A DNA stretch of 60,000 nucleotides, from NCBI GenBank assembly GCA_002633005.1, contig NMRA01000451.1, positions 168,892-228,891 on the forward strand. Reading direction: 5' to 3'. The stretch is from Phoronis australis. Its lineage: Eukaryota; Phoronida; Phoronidae. This document shows, in pieces, positions 44,990 to 56,239 of this stretch. Every line of letters starts with the position of its first letter. The first letter of the stretch is position 1. The notes under the pieces were generated by a model. The model searched no databases, had not been told where the DNA came from, and saw only the letters and a list, made by a program, of their open reading frames with translations. A program made the position numbers and the translations under genes.

Positions 44990-44999
44990 ACCTATATGA

Positions 45000-47420
45000 G
45001 ACTTATTGGTGAAGTGCACATGTATCCCCTCGATGCTCACCTGTGTACGCTATTCAATTATCATGGGGAAAATTTCGACAGTAATTACTCTCGTAACTGC
45101 GATCGAAACTTCGCTCATGTTTTTAGCGGGTAAAAGTTATAACCAATGAGAAATTTGTTCGTAGGTCACGTGAGCTGTGAAGAATGAGTGCTCTCGTAAC
45201 TTTACTTTGGCTTCGTATTTGTCGCTCGTAATTTTCGTTCTTTATTTTACTCTCGTATTTTTGTGCTCCTAAAATACTAGCGTAAGTTTGATCGATCTGT
45301 TTATGTTTAGGACCCTAAAATTCGGCTACCTTTGGAAAGTCATATCTCAAAAATGACTGGTTGCATCTACGTATGTAAAACTTTCAGATACTCTGCTTTA
45401 CACACTGTTCTCCAAAAAAAACTTGGGCGTGAAAAGTGTCATTGTATCATGGGTCATTCAGTCTTTCGCTCGTAAGCACAAAAGAATGAGCATAACTGAG
45501 ATTATGATCAGCGCGTGCAACTTCTTCAGAGCTGTCGTGACCTACAAAATTGGCTACAATGATTATGGTAAAACACGAAGTCTCCGGTCTTGATTACAAG
45601 TGTAATTACAAGCGGCACTTTCCCCCGACGGCCCACGATATTCAACTTACTCGGTTTCATCAAGACCATAATCTCGCAGTCACGTCTTCGAACCATTGAT
45701 GATTTGTGTTACGTAACGGGCCACATGGTGTGTGCCCCACATTTTAGTTGATTCTTGAGCCTACAAATTGCATTCACCTGCGTGCACTTGAAACATAACA
45801 TGACGTGCCCGCTGCGTCAACGCATACCCTCAGTTATTCCAGGTGTATGTGTTAGACAGGGAGTCTGTACAGTACGTAAACAACACAGATTTGGCGTTTT
45901 GATATGCCCGCAAGCCCGGATTCACATCTCCTTTATGTGGAGGCTGAAAAACGCATTGTGTGATGATTTTCAGCACACTTCAGAGACGAATCGGACCAAT
46001 GAAGAACTCGACTATTCTACTGATTTTGTCTGCATTACCCGGACTCGCAGTGCAACAGTAAAACTATTGACATCAGAGGGACAAATGACAAACTAACCTG
46101 ACGCGAAATAGTACTCATCACAGTGGCAGATTTGGCAGCTGTGTCCCAGTTGTTGGTAAACAGCGTTTATTGCAGCCAGAATCCACGCTCTAGTGGCTTC
46201 CATCCTCAGCAATATAGGCATATTTTTTGCTAGAAAAATGAAATGGTACGTCATAACAACATGATCTGACAAGGGCTTTGTGTGCTGCAAAAAAATATTT
46301 GTGAAAGCAGCACGTTTACATGTAGATTCCGAGCCGAGAAACACGATTAGCGAGAACGGTCACTAAAAGTGAGATTGTCCCACCTTAAGTCGGGCGGTTG
46401 GCGATGAAAGGAAGCAAAATTCCTTGAAATAAATTGTCGCGGACTGCATTGGTTCAGAATAAATTTCTCTACTTTTGGGCAGCGAGCTTTCTCGCCTGTT
46501 TTACATTAACGTAGTGGATATTGCAGTAGAAATGCATACTCCTGATTCTCTGCAGAATGACCGTGGGTCACTCTGATTAGACAGTTGAAACCGTGGCGCA
46601 ACCAGGTGCATGACACACATAAGGTCTGTGGTGTATTATATCGTAGCTGTGTCGAGCGATCGGGTGCAGTGAGTGCTTGATGATATTATTACATCTTATG
46701 AATCTCATACTCGGGATCTCAAAGTACGCGGTCGGTTTCCATTTGTTTTGGTTGTAACTTGAATACGCCAGAGGATGTGTCGGATTGATGACGTTCTATT
46801 CACGGAGGTCGAGTACCGACTCGATCTGGTCTAGTTGAAAACGTTTTATCAGTGACAGGACATCAATTCAGTTAAACTGAATTTTTGTCCAATTGTTATA
46901 CATTAACTTATCTGACTATAGTTCCCAGTCTTAAGTGTGGGACACAAACCCTGAAGGTCACAGAAAAATGGTTCGAAAATCTGCTGGACTCGAGCTTGGA
47001 GAATAAGATGGTGGAAATTCAAACTAAAACAAAATAATGTTCGCATGTTGTTCATTGAAGAGAATTGGCGTGACCTTTGACCTAGGTAAAAATATTCCCA
47101 AAGACGCTTGACCTTTTGTAACCATCATCGGTGTCCCGGCCCAGAAACACTGCCAATCGAATTCCCAGCGCGACACGATTCTTTATAAAACTTACGATAC
47201 ACAAAATTACAAGAAACCATTAACATTACAACACAAGATGTTTTCAGCACTCAAGTCTAGATGCCAAAATCACGTCACTACCTGTTTTTAATTCTCCAAT
47301 TAGCGGTAGGGGCGCAAGGTAGATAGGTTAGCGTTATGGCGGAAGTCACCTCGGAAGACTCGTTTACTGATCGCGACTATAAAGAAAGTTGTTGTAATTG
47401 GTAACGCATTCCTTTTATCT
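45000..47420. other. No convincing gene; one possible minus-strand exon
   Basis: Mostly without coding signal. A minus-strand stretch 46,203-46,098 begins MEATRAWILAAINAVYQQLG, contains CQICHCDEYYFAS and ends at a good donor (CAG|GTTAGT). It could be a first exon, but no partner exon could be found, and length alone does not support it. Confidence 0.35.
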
Positions 47421-47430
47421 CCGATAAAAT

Positions 47431-47520
47431 CGGTCTCATATTATCCCTGATCGTAATACGGTTATATTTCCGTTATCAACAAGAACATCGAAATCAAGAA
47501 AGAGTTGCAAAGTTTCACTA
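47431..47520 (+). repeat. Dispersed repeat family R3, copy 2
   Basis: GGTCTCATATTATCCCTG, then CCGTTATCAACAAGAACATC and GAAAGAGTTGCAAAGTTTCA. It aligns in order with copies at 41.2 and 55.8 kb. Confidence 0.5.
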
Positions 47521-48053
47521 TTGGGGTTGGCCAAACCTAAAATGTCAAATTTAGAAAGAGGCGCGTGGACGCATTGCTTGTGGCCGGCTCATTCGGTAAC
47601 AATTCAAGATCATATGAGCTGGTTATGCTTTTAAACCTCGAAGCGAGTCGGTAATATTGAAAGCTAGAAAGTGCCGAATTGATACTTTTAATGTGCTTTT
47701 CTATAGTCAAAATGGATTTTGTCCACGTTCAGTGGTCAGTATTTTTGTCTAAATTGCGTTATCAACTGGCGCATTTAACGCACATATACTTCGGTTGTCT
47801 TCAGCAGGTTAGGCCATGTGATGTCACCATTGAACGTGTGCCATATATTGTTAATCGTCAGCTACGCTACAACGGGCGGGAAATGCCTTCCGTCACTATT
47901 GCCGGAAACAGCAGTGTTATTTTTGGGATTCGTTTTTTTTTTCTTCTAAATGTGTCAGCTAGTATGAAAGTTGGCGATTTGTTTCCAACTTAAAATTATT
48001 AGTATCAAGTTTCATAATATCTTCTGCCATTAATCGTACATCAATCAAGCAAA

Positions 48054-48308
48054 TTGTCTCCATCCATGATTGAAACCAGATGTAGCGAGAACACTTGGAT
48101 TAATTTTAGGGATGGATGCTTATTTTCTGCAGTTGCCAAACGGCACGCAGTCCCGGGAACTGCCATTGGTTGGCCACCTAAAGGGCCGCTGTACGTCACT
48201 GTCCCACGCATCACCATTTATGGCGTGACCATCTATGACGGCGGCTATTTTAAGTGTAGCTTGCAGCCTTGCATGGTCGAGTCATTCGCTACTTGCCGGG
48301 ACTACTAG
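48054..48308 (+). other. GC-richer open frame of uncertain status
   Basis: An 84-codon frame of higher GC than its surroundings. A possible splice acceptor (TTTTCTGCAG) occurs near 48,133. The end reads ITIYGVTIYDGGYFKCSLQ, which resembles the D-x-G-x-Y-x-C end of an Ig-type domain. No companion exon with the first Ig Cys or Trp was found. The stretch also holds a CCAATGG-type and a TACGTCAC motif, so a promoter is an alternative reading. Confidence 0.25.
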
Positions 48309-49860
48309 CTGGTCGTTGGTCATATCACAGGTGATTATTTTTTCTAGTTTACTTGACTGAGCTCTAGCATATTCAACGAATTAAAATGTTACGTTTGATA
48401 GCTATTGAGTTTTATGTCAAACTGGTGTAAATTTCGATACATCAAAGGTGCAAAAAACCTCGCTTTAGTCCACTTATTGCTTATTCAGATTCGCATTGAT
48501 TCACAGGCTTGAGAAAAGTTAGTGGTCGAAATGGCTTCAATCTAGTAAGTTGTTAGCCATAGTAGGTTAGTTTACATTGCCGATGCAGTGTGGCTGTCTG
48601 GGGAATTATTGTAACCAAGTCCAATTCAAAACAAAGGATAAGAATTACATGACACTGCTTTGGACGGAAAAGCAAGTACACCTGTAAAAAAGTTGATGTT
48701 TTTAACGCAAGAGCGTGGTTTATAAAGGTGTTAAGTCTTTCCAAATGGTCACTGGGCATTTTCTTGTCGGAATTAATATTGAGCGATGGTATATTTTTAT
48801 GTGTAGTAGAATTTCTTGCATATGCACTTTGGAGTGTACATTGTATATCCGTATCCCTAAGTTAGTCATTCAGCATTGATCGTCGTATAGATGATGTGAG
48901 TGTTACCCGTTCACGTGACCTAAAACGCGGCATAGTATTGGCAGCATTATTACTCCTTTATGCAGAATATTTAACTACGAAAATCGCTCTTAGGAAGAGA
49001 TTTTCTTTTCCTCTTTATTTTGTGCAAAATGCTACTAAAAATTTACATGTTAAATTGTATAGTTTGTGAGAGGTAATTTGAGAGGATTTTGGTTCAGTGG
49101 GTTGAATTAAATGTTCTTTTTATCAAAAGATATGTATTTTTGATTAATCACCATGCTTGTTGCACATTGGTTATTCAAATCATAAATGCTCACCATTGTG
49201 CTGATGGTGAAACTTACTTCACTTCCACCATGAAAGACCTCTCCTGCCCTCCATTTCTCAAGTTTTAGTTTATCCAGTTGGTGCAGTTGCGCGTTTGCCT
49301 ACGCTTGTGCGGGGAGAGGAACTTGTCAGTTTGAAAGTGCACGACCAGCGTTAAAATTTGAGTACATTTCTGCGATACTGGCGCAAGCTCGCATTGAAGA
49401 GAACAAAACTTCAAGTATACGCGCTTCCCTCGAGCACGGGAAATTATTGAAATTCTTCCCGTGCCCACCTGAGCAGGAAAAGCTAACTTTTGCCCTGCCT
49501 ATTGTATTTGGATATAGAACATGTGTTTATAGAAATCATATTTTGAAATTATGCGTGTTATCCGTTGGTACCGACCCCTGCATTTTGATTGACAGCTGCT
49601 CGAATTCCAGTCAATTTTCCGACCTTGGGCACTTGGTTTACTTGATCAAATTTTAAATCTTTCACTTCATCTTAACAAATTTTCACTTCATCGAGCAGCG
49701 TATTGAACGAGGTTATGGATAACCTCGGTATGTGTCTGGAAACCACGCATGTTTGGTTCATTAGAACTCTGCGTAGTTCCTTTCACCATGAAGGGTCCTG
49801 TTGTTCCTATGGAGTTATTAGCCGGGTTTCCTGTTGTGTTATAAGGGTTACCTGCCTCCC
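48309..49860. other. No recognisable gene
   Basis: AT-rich with unrelated short frames on both strands; no domain, repeat or RNA gene recognised. Confidence 0.45.
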
Positions 49861-49986
49861 GTTCAGTAGCGCCAGGACCTCGCAAGAAAGCAAGACTTCG
49901 CGAGATTACGTGAGATACTGCCGTGTATTTTAAGTGAGAACACGTGACTTTGGCTAGATTTTAGCTAGGTCCTAGCGCTACTGAAC
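49861..49986. mobile_element. MITE-like element with 20-bp inverted ends
   Basis: GTTCAGTAGCGCCAGGACCT at the left end is matched by AGGTCCTAGCGCTACTGAAC at the right end with one mismatch. The 126-bp unit contains CTTCGCGAGATTACGTGAG and CACGTG. No target-site duplication is evident. Confidence 0.7.
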
Positions 49987-49989
49987 GCA

Positions 49990-52000
49990 CGCCTGCTGTG
50001 TCGCATTACCCATGATGCTGTCAATGATTAGTGCCACATAACGTCCATGGCAAAGAAATTGGTCACCAAATGAATTGACATAGGTGCAATTGTTGTATAT
50101 ACATTTATCAGACCTTCACGTTTAACCTATTTCCTTTTTAGTGCATTCCCATTAAATCTTAAAAGTTACGGTAGATAACGAGTTTCTACGTGTTTACTTG
50201 TCAAATTTGTGTTTTCATTAAAAGAGGATTCTATATGTTGCATTCCGTTGAGAATAGAGATTGTTTAAGTTAAGCTAATTTGAATAAAACAGAAAAAGGT
50301 GGAACATCGATCTCATACTTGCCACCATGGTTTTGTTTTTGTTAGTAAGTGAACTAAGACGATGAAACTCGGGCGTTGTTAAACGGTTACACCTACTTCA
50401 AATGTCCGACGTTCACCGCACGTTTAATTCAGCGTGGGTCGGTTGAGAGCTTCACTAAAACACATTGGCTTTTGCCGAGCTCAATGTGTTGGTTTTCAGA
50501 TCCCAAAAATGTGAAAAGGATTTAGGCGGGCCCTCTGGTTTATATTTTTACGGTTATTTGAAAACAAATGTGACGTCGGAATCTTTATGGCTTAAAAAGG
50601 CTTTAGAGACTTTCGAGTTCGGTGACCTGCAGGTCGTGTTATAGTAGTGACTTGCAAACAGGAAGAACCCGGATGAAGAATTACAGTGGATCCCCTTTAG
50701 TTCACAATAATTTTCTTCAAAGGAGTTGAAACGGCGTTATCCTAGCAGCGGTCAGTAAGAAGCTACATTGTTTAAGGGGTCGGTATGCAAAATTATTGAC
50801 TCCGAAATATTGGTTGTTGGTGGGTTTAGGATATAACTACATAGTATGTCCAAATCATATGATATTACTTGTTGTTTTACGTCATTTTGTGTCCAGTTGG
50901 AGATGGAAATATGTTGCTTCTTAACATCAACTTGGGAATTGTTGAGCGTTTTTGTTCTTTCTGAGCAGGTGAGCAGAAAGGCGCAAAGCAAAAAGGATTC
51001 TGTTAAACTCGCAAGAGAATTTAGTCAAAAGTCATCATAAAAGTTATTTCATTACACCTTGATTTTTAGCTGAAAGAACACGGGCAAACAAACTATATGA
51101 ACTCATGTGCCACTTTTAACATTCGATAAAAACCCATTTCGTCGTATTTATGAGATTCAGAGCAACGTTACATTAGAAAAAATCTTGGACAACTTGTCAA
51201 CGGTGATAATTTCACTGGTGTAATTCCGTCGATATATTTTATCCCTGGGGAGCCAACCCATTTTCTTCAATTAATGGTTTGCAAGTAACATAAAGTGAAC
51301 CTTTGATTTGATGAGTTAAGACAAATACGTCGACTATTGTCGTATTGGTTTAGAGATCGACTTACCAGACGCCTGAAGGCAGAATTGATCTAGTAATTGT
51401 ATGGATAATTTGTGCCACAGTCTTATAAACAACCGACGCGATATGTTTTCTGGTTTCGAGGGAAGATATGATCTGATCCCTGAGAAATTGACATTCTTTA
51501 GATATTTGAGTCACTCGCATCAAGAAATTTTTGAAATATAATTTACCCGCACTCAGTCATACTTTAAGTGTTCTTAACTATCTGACGAGTAATTGTGAGT
51601 TTTCTCCCGTGTTATGACCCTTTCGGTTAATGGAATAAATGTGTTACACTATGCTTCGAAACCAGTCGACGTAACATCATGAAACCACTTTAACTCAGTC
51701 TAATTGCACTTAGCTGGATTTTACATAATAAAGCTATGGTAATTGCAATTCGACCACTCAATCTTTGAAGCTTGCCAACTGTTACTGTTCGGGGTCATGT
51801 TTGGTCCCTTGGGTTTGAGCGATCACACCTCACTCTACTGCTTAAGACAACACCAGCGTGAATTACATAACTCGTATCGCCTGCAAAAAGCCTTCGCAAA
51901 ATAAGTAGTTCACTTTCCACCGATGGGTCACTAGAGCGCAACTGTCCCGTGAAACCTGTACGCGCGTTGTTTGGTGGTATTTTGTGCTTTAAACGTAACG
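49990..52000. other. No recognisable gene
   Basis: Only short overlapping frames on the two strands, with no recognisable product or exon structure. Confidence 0.45.
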
Positions 52001-52008
52001 TCTCTCTC

Positions 52009-52060
52009 TGACGTCACGTGGGCAGGGCAGACCACTCATTGGTCGACTTTTCTGGCCAAT
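52009..52060. promoter_or_regulatory. Promoter-like cluster: CRE, E-box and two CCAAT boxes
   Basis: TGACGTCACGTG at 52,009-52,020 combines a full CRE with a CACGTG E-box. ATTGG at 52,038-52,042 and CCAAT at 52,056-52,060 follow in opposite orientations. Such spacing is usual in proximal promoters. No gene start could be tied to it, and an R2 repeat begins 220 bp downstream, so it might instead belong to a transposon promoter. Confidence 0.4.
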
Positions 52061-52279
52061 GAAAGTTCAGAAACAAATGGGTTTGTTCAGAACACTTTTA
52101 TCAACCCCATTTAATACGATTTTTAGTTACGAAATTAAGCGCACTGCATGATCTATGTTGTGTCTCGGGTACGAACGAAGGAAATTCCACCTGATTTAGC
52201 CCGATCACCTGATTGTATGCGGGTTTTTTTGTTTTTGTATGATGTGTTGTGCTTAAAGCTTTCTTACGAGCATTACCGG

Positions 52280-52510
52280 GTACACCGACTCACCAGGAGG
52301 CGACACCGTCTCGTCCACGAGTCGGCTAACCAAGACCTGCCAGTCAATATGTCGTGGGAATCGACATTTCGTGACTACGCTGAGGAATAGTTCGGCAAAC
52401 AACAATTTTATGTATTAACGAGAACGGGAAGCAGTAGAAATGAAACGCGGTTCTCAAAAGCACAAACGTTCAATTGATGTTGCTTTTAAGGCTCGATATT
52501 AGATTATAAT
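52280..52510 (+). repeat. Dispersed repeat family R2, copy 5, with a short start-codon segment
   Basis: TCACCAGGAGGCGACACCG, TCTCGTCCACGAGTCGGCT and CGACATTTCGTGACTACGCT match the R2 pattern. Further on, an ATG at 52,440 opens a 20-codon frame starting MKRGSQKHKR and ending FKARY before a stop. The same segment, with changes, appears at 56,160 and 43,990. It looks like the 5' end of a DNA transposon whose transposase began near this ATG; the basic start followed by F-K-A-R-Y recalls HTH-type transposase N-termini. Confidence 0.6.
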
Positions 52511-54856
52511 ATCATATTTCTTCGTCTGAACTTATCCTTCTTGACAGAAGGGATAGACTCTCATGGCAGGAAGAAAAGTCCTGTGGTTGAGGCTATCAAG
52601 TTAGTCATAGTTTTTAGAAAGTAAGCGAGGGTTTCAGAACATCGCGGTTTGGTGTGGTAGAAATATTGCAGCACTTATGCCTGTCTCTGAGAGATCCCCT
52701 AACCGATAATTTTCACATGACAAAGAAGAACAGGTCTTGTAAATGACATCAGTCTAGTTAAGAATCTGACAATAACCGAGGTAACAGAAAAAATCGCAGG
52801 TAAAAGACGATGTTCCACATTCTTTACTCAAAAGTATCCTAACTGGTTTGTTGCATGAAAAGTGAGTTAAGTTTTAAGTCAGAAACAAGTTTGGTGTTAC
52901 TCTTCACACCACTATTTCTGAAAAATATTGAAGTCTCACTTAAAAAATTACAAAGTGTCTGAGAATACATCGATAACTGCTAGTTACTCAGGTTATTCGT
53001 ATAAATTAGTATCTAGACTGGGATGTGCTAAACATTATGTAACATTTATTTAGTAGTTAAGCGGGAGCGTGGCAAAATTCTTGAATCTGTTTTCATGAGA
53101 CAACGAATAGCCCCCCTCCCCCAAGAAGATGGAGGTAAAACGAAACTGGCTGAGTGGTGACTGAGGCAAGAGTGGAGTTTACGAGTGTGGGGGTGCGGGG
53201 AGTGTACTCCGGACCTCTTTCTATGGCTATGTGTGTCTATGTACATATTGTTGGTATATTTTGAGCGGTGTGGTACAATGAGCAACTGTTTGAGCATTTG
53301 ATGCCTAACCAGTTCTCACTTGAAAATGACCCAGAATTAATGAAACGAAACGTTGTGCTTCACCCGAAAATTGCTATGTTATCACATCAGTCGGCTGAAC
53401 CGCTTGAGTGACAAGAGGTCAATCTCCGTAATCATTTACGTCATGTTACTGTCGTAAGTTAGCTCTCCTGGTGGCATACGTCATTCAATCCCATCTTAGT
53501 ATGTTTCTGTCTTTCTTCGGCCTATTTCAAAAGGCACTAGTCAGGTATTTCTGCAACTGTGCAAGTGAGTGGCGACGTTACGCCAAACAGTTCTAGATCT
53601 GAAACAAACGAGTTCGTGTTTCTCGAAACTAAAACTGTCATTTCTTTTGCAGTTATTTGGGGTCATTTGAAGACAATAACGTGAGTACCATAAACAAAAG
53701 TTATGATTCTGTCAGACCATTATTTGATGCAGTACTGACTAAAGCTTCCTCGAGGGGTGCGAGGCGACTGGCACATGACAGTCGTTCGTGCTACATTAGC
53801 CAAGTGTCTTCCACTTAACGACTCATGTAACGGAAAACAATTATTCTGGTTATCATTGACGTTTATCTGGGTCTTTTTTCTCAAGTGTTTTCCCTCGACA
53901 TTAATCGTTATCGGATTTTCATTGATATGTCATGTACAGAATTAATTAATCAATTTCTAACAACTTGGGTATTCATGAACTTTAGCACAAACTACAACAT
54001 ACAGGTTGCTTTAGTCAGATTTTGTGGTTGTACGTTCTTCTCCCCATAGAGTGTATTTATTTCCTTTTTTTGATATCCCCAAAATGTTTAATGTAAATTT
54101 CAATATCAAAATCATGCAAGTTACATGTAACTATATCAAAAAATAAAACTGTCTGGAATTAATGAGTATGAAAACAACAGTGTCTCAACCAATGTATCGA
54201 TTTACGGTTGCGAGTGATTAACAATGCCATCGTGATTTGTTGTTTGCATGTTTTGGTGGTTTTGTGAAATTTAAGTTTGCATGTTGTTTTATTTATTCCA
54301 TCCCCTCCACAGATGTTGTTGGTGCTCGTGATCCCCTTACTCAACCCTCAGCTCCGCCTAGCGACTCAACATAACGTTGGTGTTATGACGTAAGTCTAAA
54401 CTCATTGACATTCTTGACATGTCATTCAAATGTTTATTATAGAATGAACATCGTGTGCAACCATTACCTGCATGCCGCATTAGGCTCAACGAAGCATAAA
54501 ATCGAGTTGGTGTTTTTATCATGAGCGACTTTAAGATTTTTAACTCGGTCGTGAACTCATTGAAAAACAGGGACGCTCATCAATTTCAGTTCGTCGATTG
54601 CTACAAATACTCAGTTTTGCGTACTGCTTCCATATATCAAACTTTTACACGTTTTATTCTCTTTGATCTAACATTTATATTGTTTTCACGAAAGAAGCCA
54701 GCGCTTTTCGTGAAGCCGTGTGTGAGCTCATTTGGGAATAGTGTGCCGTTTTCAAAACTCATTTTCCTCACTGTGTTTTGCACATAAGTGCATGAGCTTA
54801 AACTATAGCACTCAGGTGTCCACTGCACAGGCCCTTGCCTTGAGTGGATGCTTTCC
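52511..54856. other. No recognisable gene
   Basis: Short frames only. A minus frame at 53,046-53,297 is Ser/His-rich low complexity. No domain, tRNA or clear repeat seen. Confidence 0.45.
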
Positions 54857-54882
54857 CGTGCGTGCGTGCGTGCGTGCGTGAG

Positions 54883-54945
<63 letters not shown>

Positions 54946-54955
54946 ATGCGTGCGT
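54857..54955. repeat. CGTG tetranucleotide microsatellite, about 99 bp
   Basis: About 24 units of CGTG with single changes (AGTG near 54,881 and CATG near 54,945). The open frame across it, a chain of C-V-R-A, is an artefact of the repeat. Confidence 0.95.
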
Positions 54956-55785
54956 TCTTCCGTGCGCTATATTTATCCTCAAAACGTTATGATCGACAGT
55001 TCAGCTCAAATTGAAAACAAGAAACTAAGATACACTCACTTGCATGTACGGATTCATATAATTCAAGTACATCGTTAAACTTGCATCCGCCTAAATTCGA
55101 GTAAAGGCACTGCTTACATTCGCGCCCGTGGGCCTAAATGTAGGCAATTCTTTGCGGACTTATTTCGGACACAGCTGTCAGCTTGCTTTACTAGCAGAGT
55201 TAAAAGGAATATCTGCTTCACAAGCAAAGTGCACGTTGGGTGTTATTTTCAGTCGGGTTGACTCCTTACAGTTATCAGCTTTGACCAGAGCTGTAAATAA
55301 CAAACTCTGTCGGTTGCTATTCTGTGATTTCATATGAAATCCCTAATTCCTCATTGTTTGGACGCTGCGGAAAACTTAATGCCTAACTTCAACGGAATTT
55401 TGTTACTTTAGATGCATTAGGCTAACCAGATAGTCCTAGCAAAGACCAGTAAAATAAGAAAACGCGAGTTCAATCACGCAAGTGTAAGCCCGTCAAATGA
55501 TAAGTGAAGCTGCCTTTTCGTGCCATGTTGCGTCAGATCCCAGCACAAACAGCAAAAGGTTGTATTGAATAGAGGTCTGAATAGAACACCATTGCGTGCA
55601 GATGTTATCCGCAGCTGATTCTCACGGTGACGTAGACAAAAGCAAGCTAATATGCCTAACAGTTCGTTACGTTTCGAAATTTATGGCACTAGTGGGCTAA
55701 AACCGATGATCTTAACATACTGTAGGAACCAAATTTACATGTGTTACCGTTGAAGATTGGCCTTAAGTCTTGCAGGCTCATAAAA

Positions 55786-55920
55786 TCCGTCTCACGATAG
55801 CCCTTGGCGTTATTGCCGGGTTCCAATTCCCATTACCTCAAACAGCATTAGATCCACTATCGACCCAAGAAAACGCTTCGAAGTTTATTACGGCTGACCA
55901 ACGCTAAAATTGAAAACTGT
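55786..55920 (+). repeat. Dispersed repeat family R3, copy 3
   Basis: CCGTCTCACGATAGCCCTTG, then CCCATTACC and CCAAGAAAACGCTTCGAAGT, in the same order as copies at 41.2 and 47.4 kb. It ends about 100 bp before an R2 copy, so R2 and R3 may be parts of one element. Confidence 0.5.
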
Positions 55921-56009
55921 ATGTATTGCCTGTGACTTTAGAGATTCCGCAACATGTGAAGTAGCTTTGAGATGTTTTGAGGATCGGGCGCTAAATATGT
56001 AAGGCAGTC

Positions 56010-56230
56010 AGTTAGTCACCAGGTGGCGAGAGTGTCTTGTCCAAGGGTTGTCTAACCCAGCACTTCCAAACCGCTATTGGAAATCGACGACATTTCGTGA
56101 GTCCGCTCAAAAAATAGTTCTGCAAAGAGACAATTCACGAGCAAGGAAAATAGAAGAAATGAAGTCCAGTTATCAATAGCAGAAACAGTCTCGTGGCATT
56201 GCTTTTGTTGTCCGATATTCCAAAGTAAGC
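56010..56230 (+). repeat. Dispersed repeat family R2, copy 6
   Basis: GTCACCAGGTGGCGAGAGTG, then CGACATTTCGTGAGTCCGCT, AAATAGTTCTGCAAAGAG and GAAGAAATGAAG, followed by a segment parallel to the 52,440 frame (IAFVVRYSK) but with an early stop. It is one of the more complete R2 copies in the window. Confidence 0.65.
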
Positions 56231-56239
56231 TCATGCGTT

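Noticed and set aside
44804-45040. 78-codon minus frame ending G-S-A-P-A
   Set aside because: It is a read-through of the hAT-like MITE, a commonly mis-annotated pattern.
54848-55078. Open frame with many C-V-R-A repeats
   Set aside because: Pure artefact of the CGTG microsatellite.
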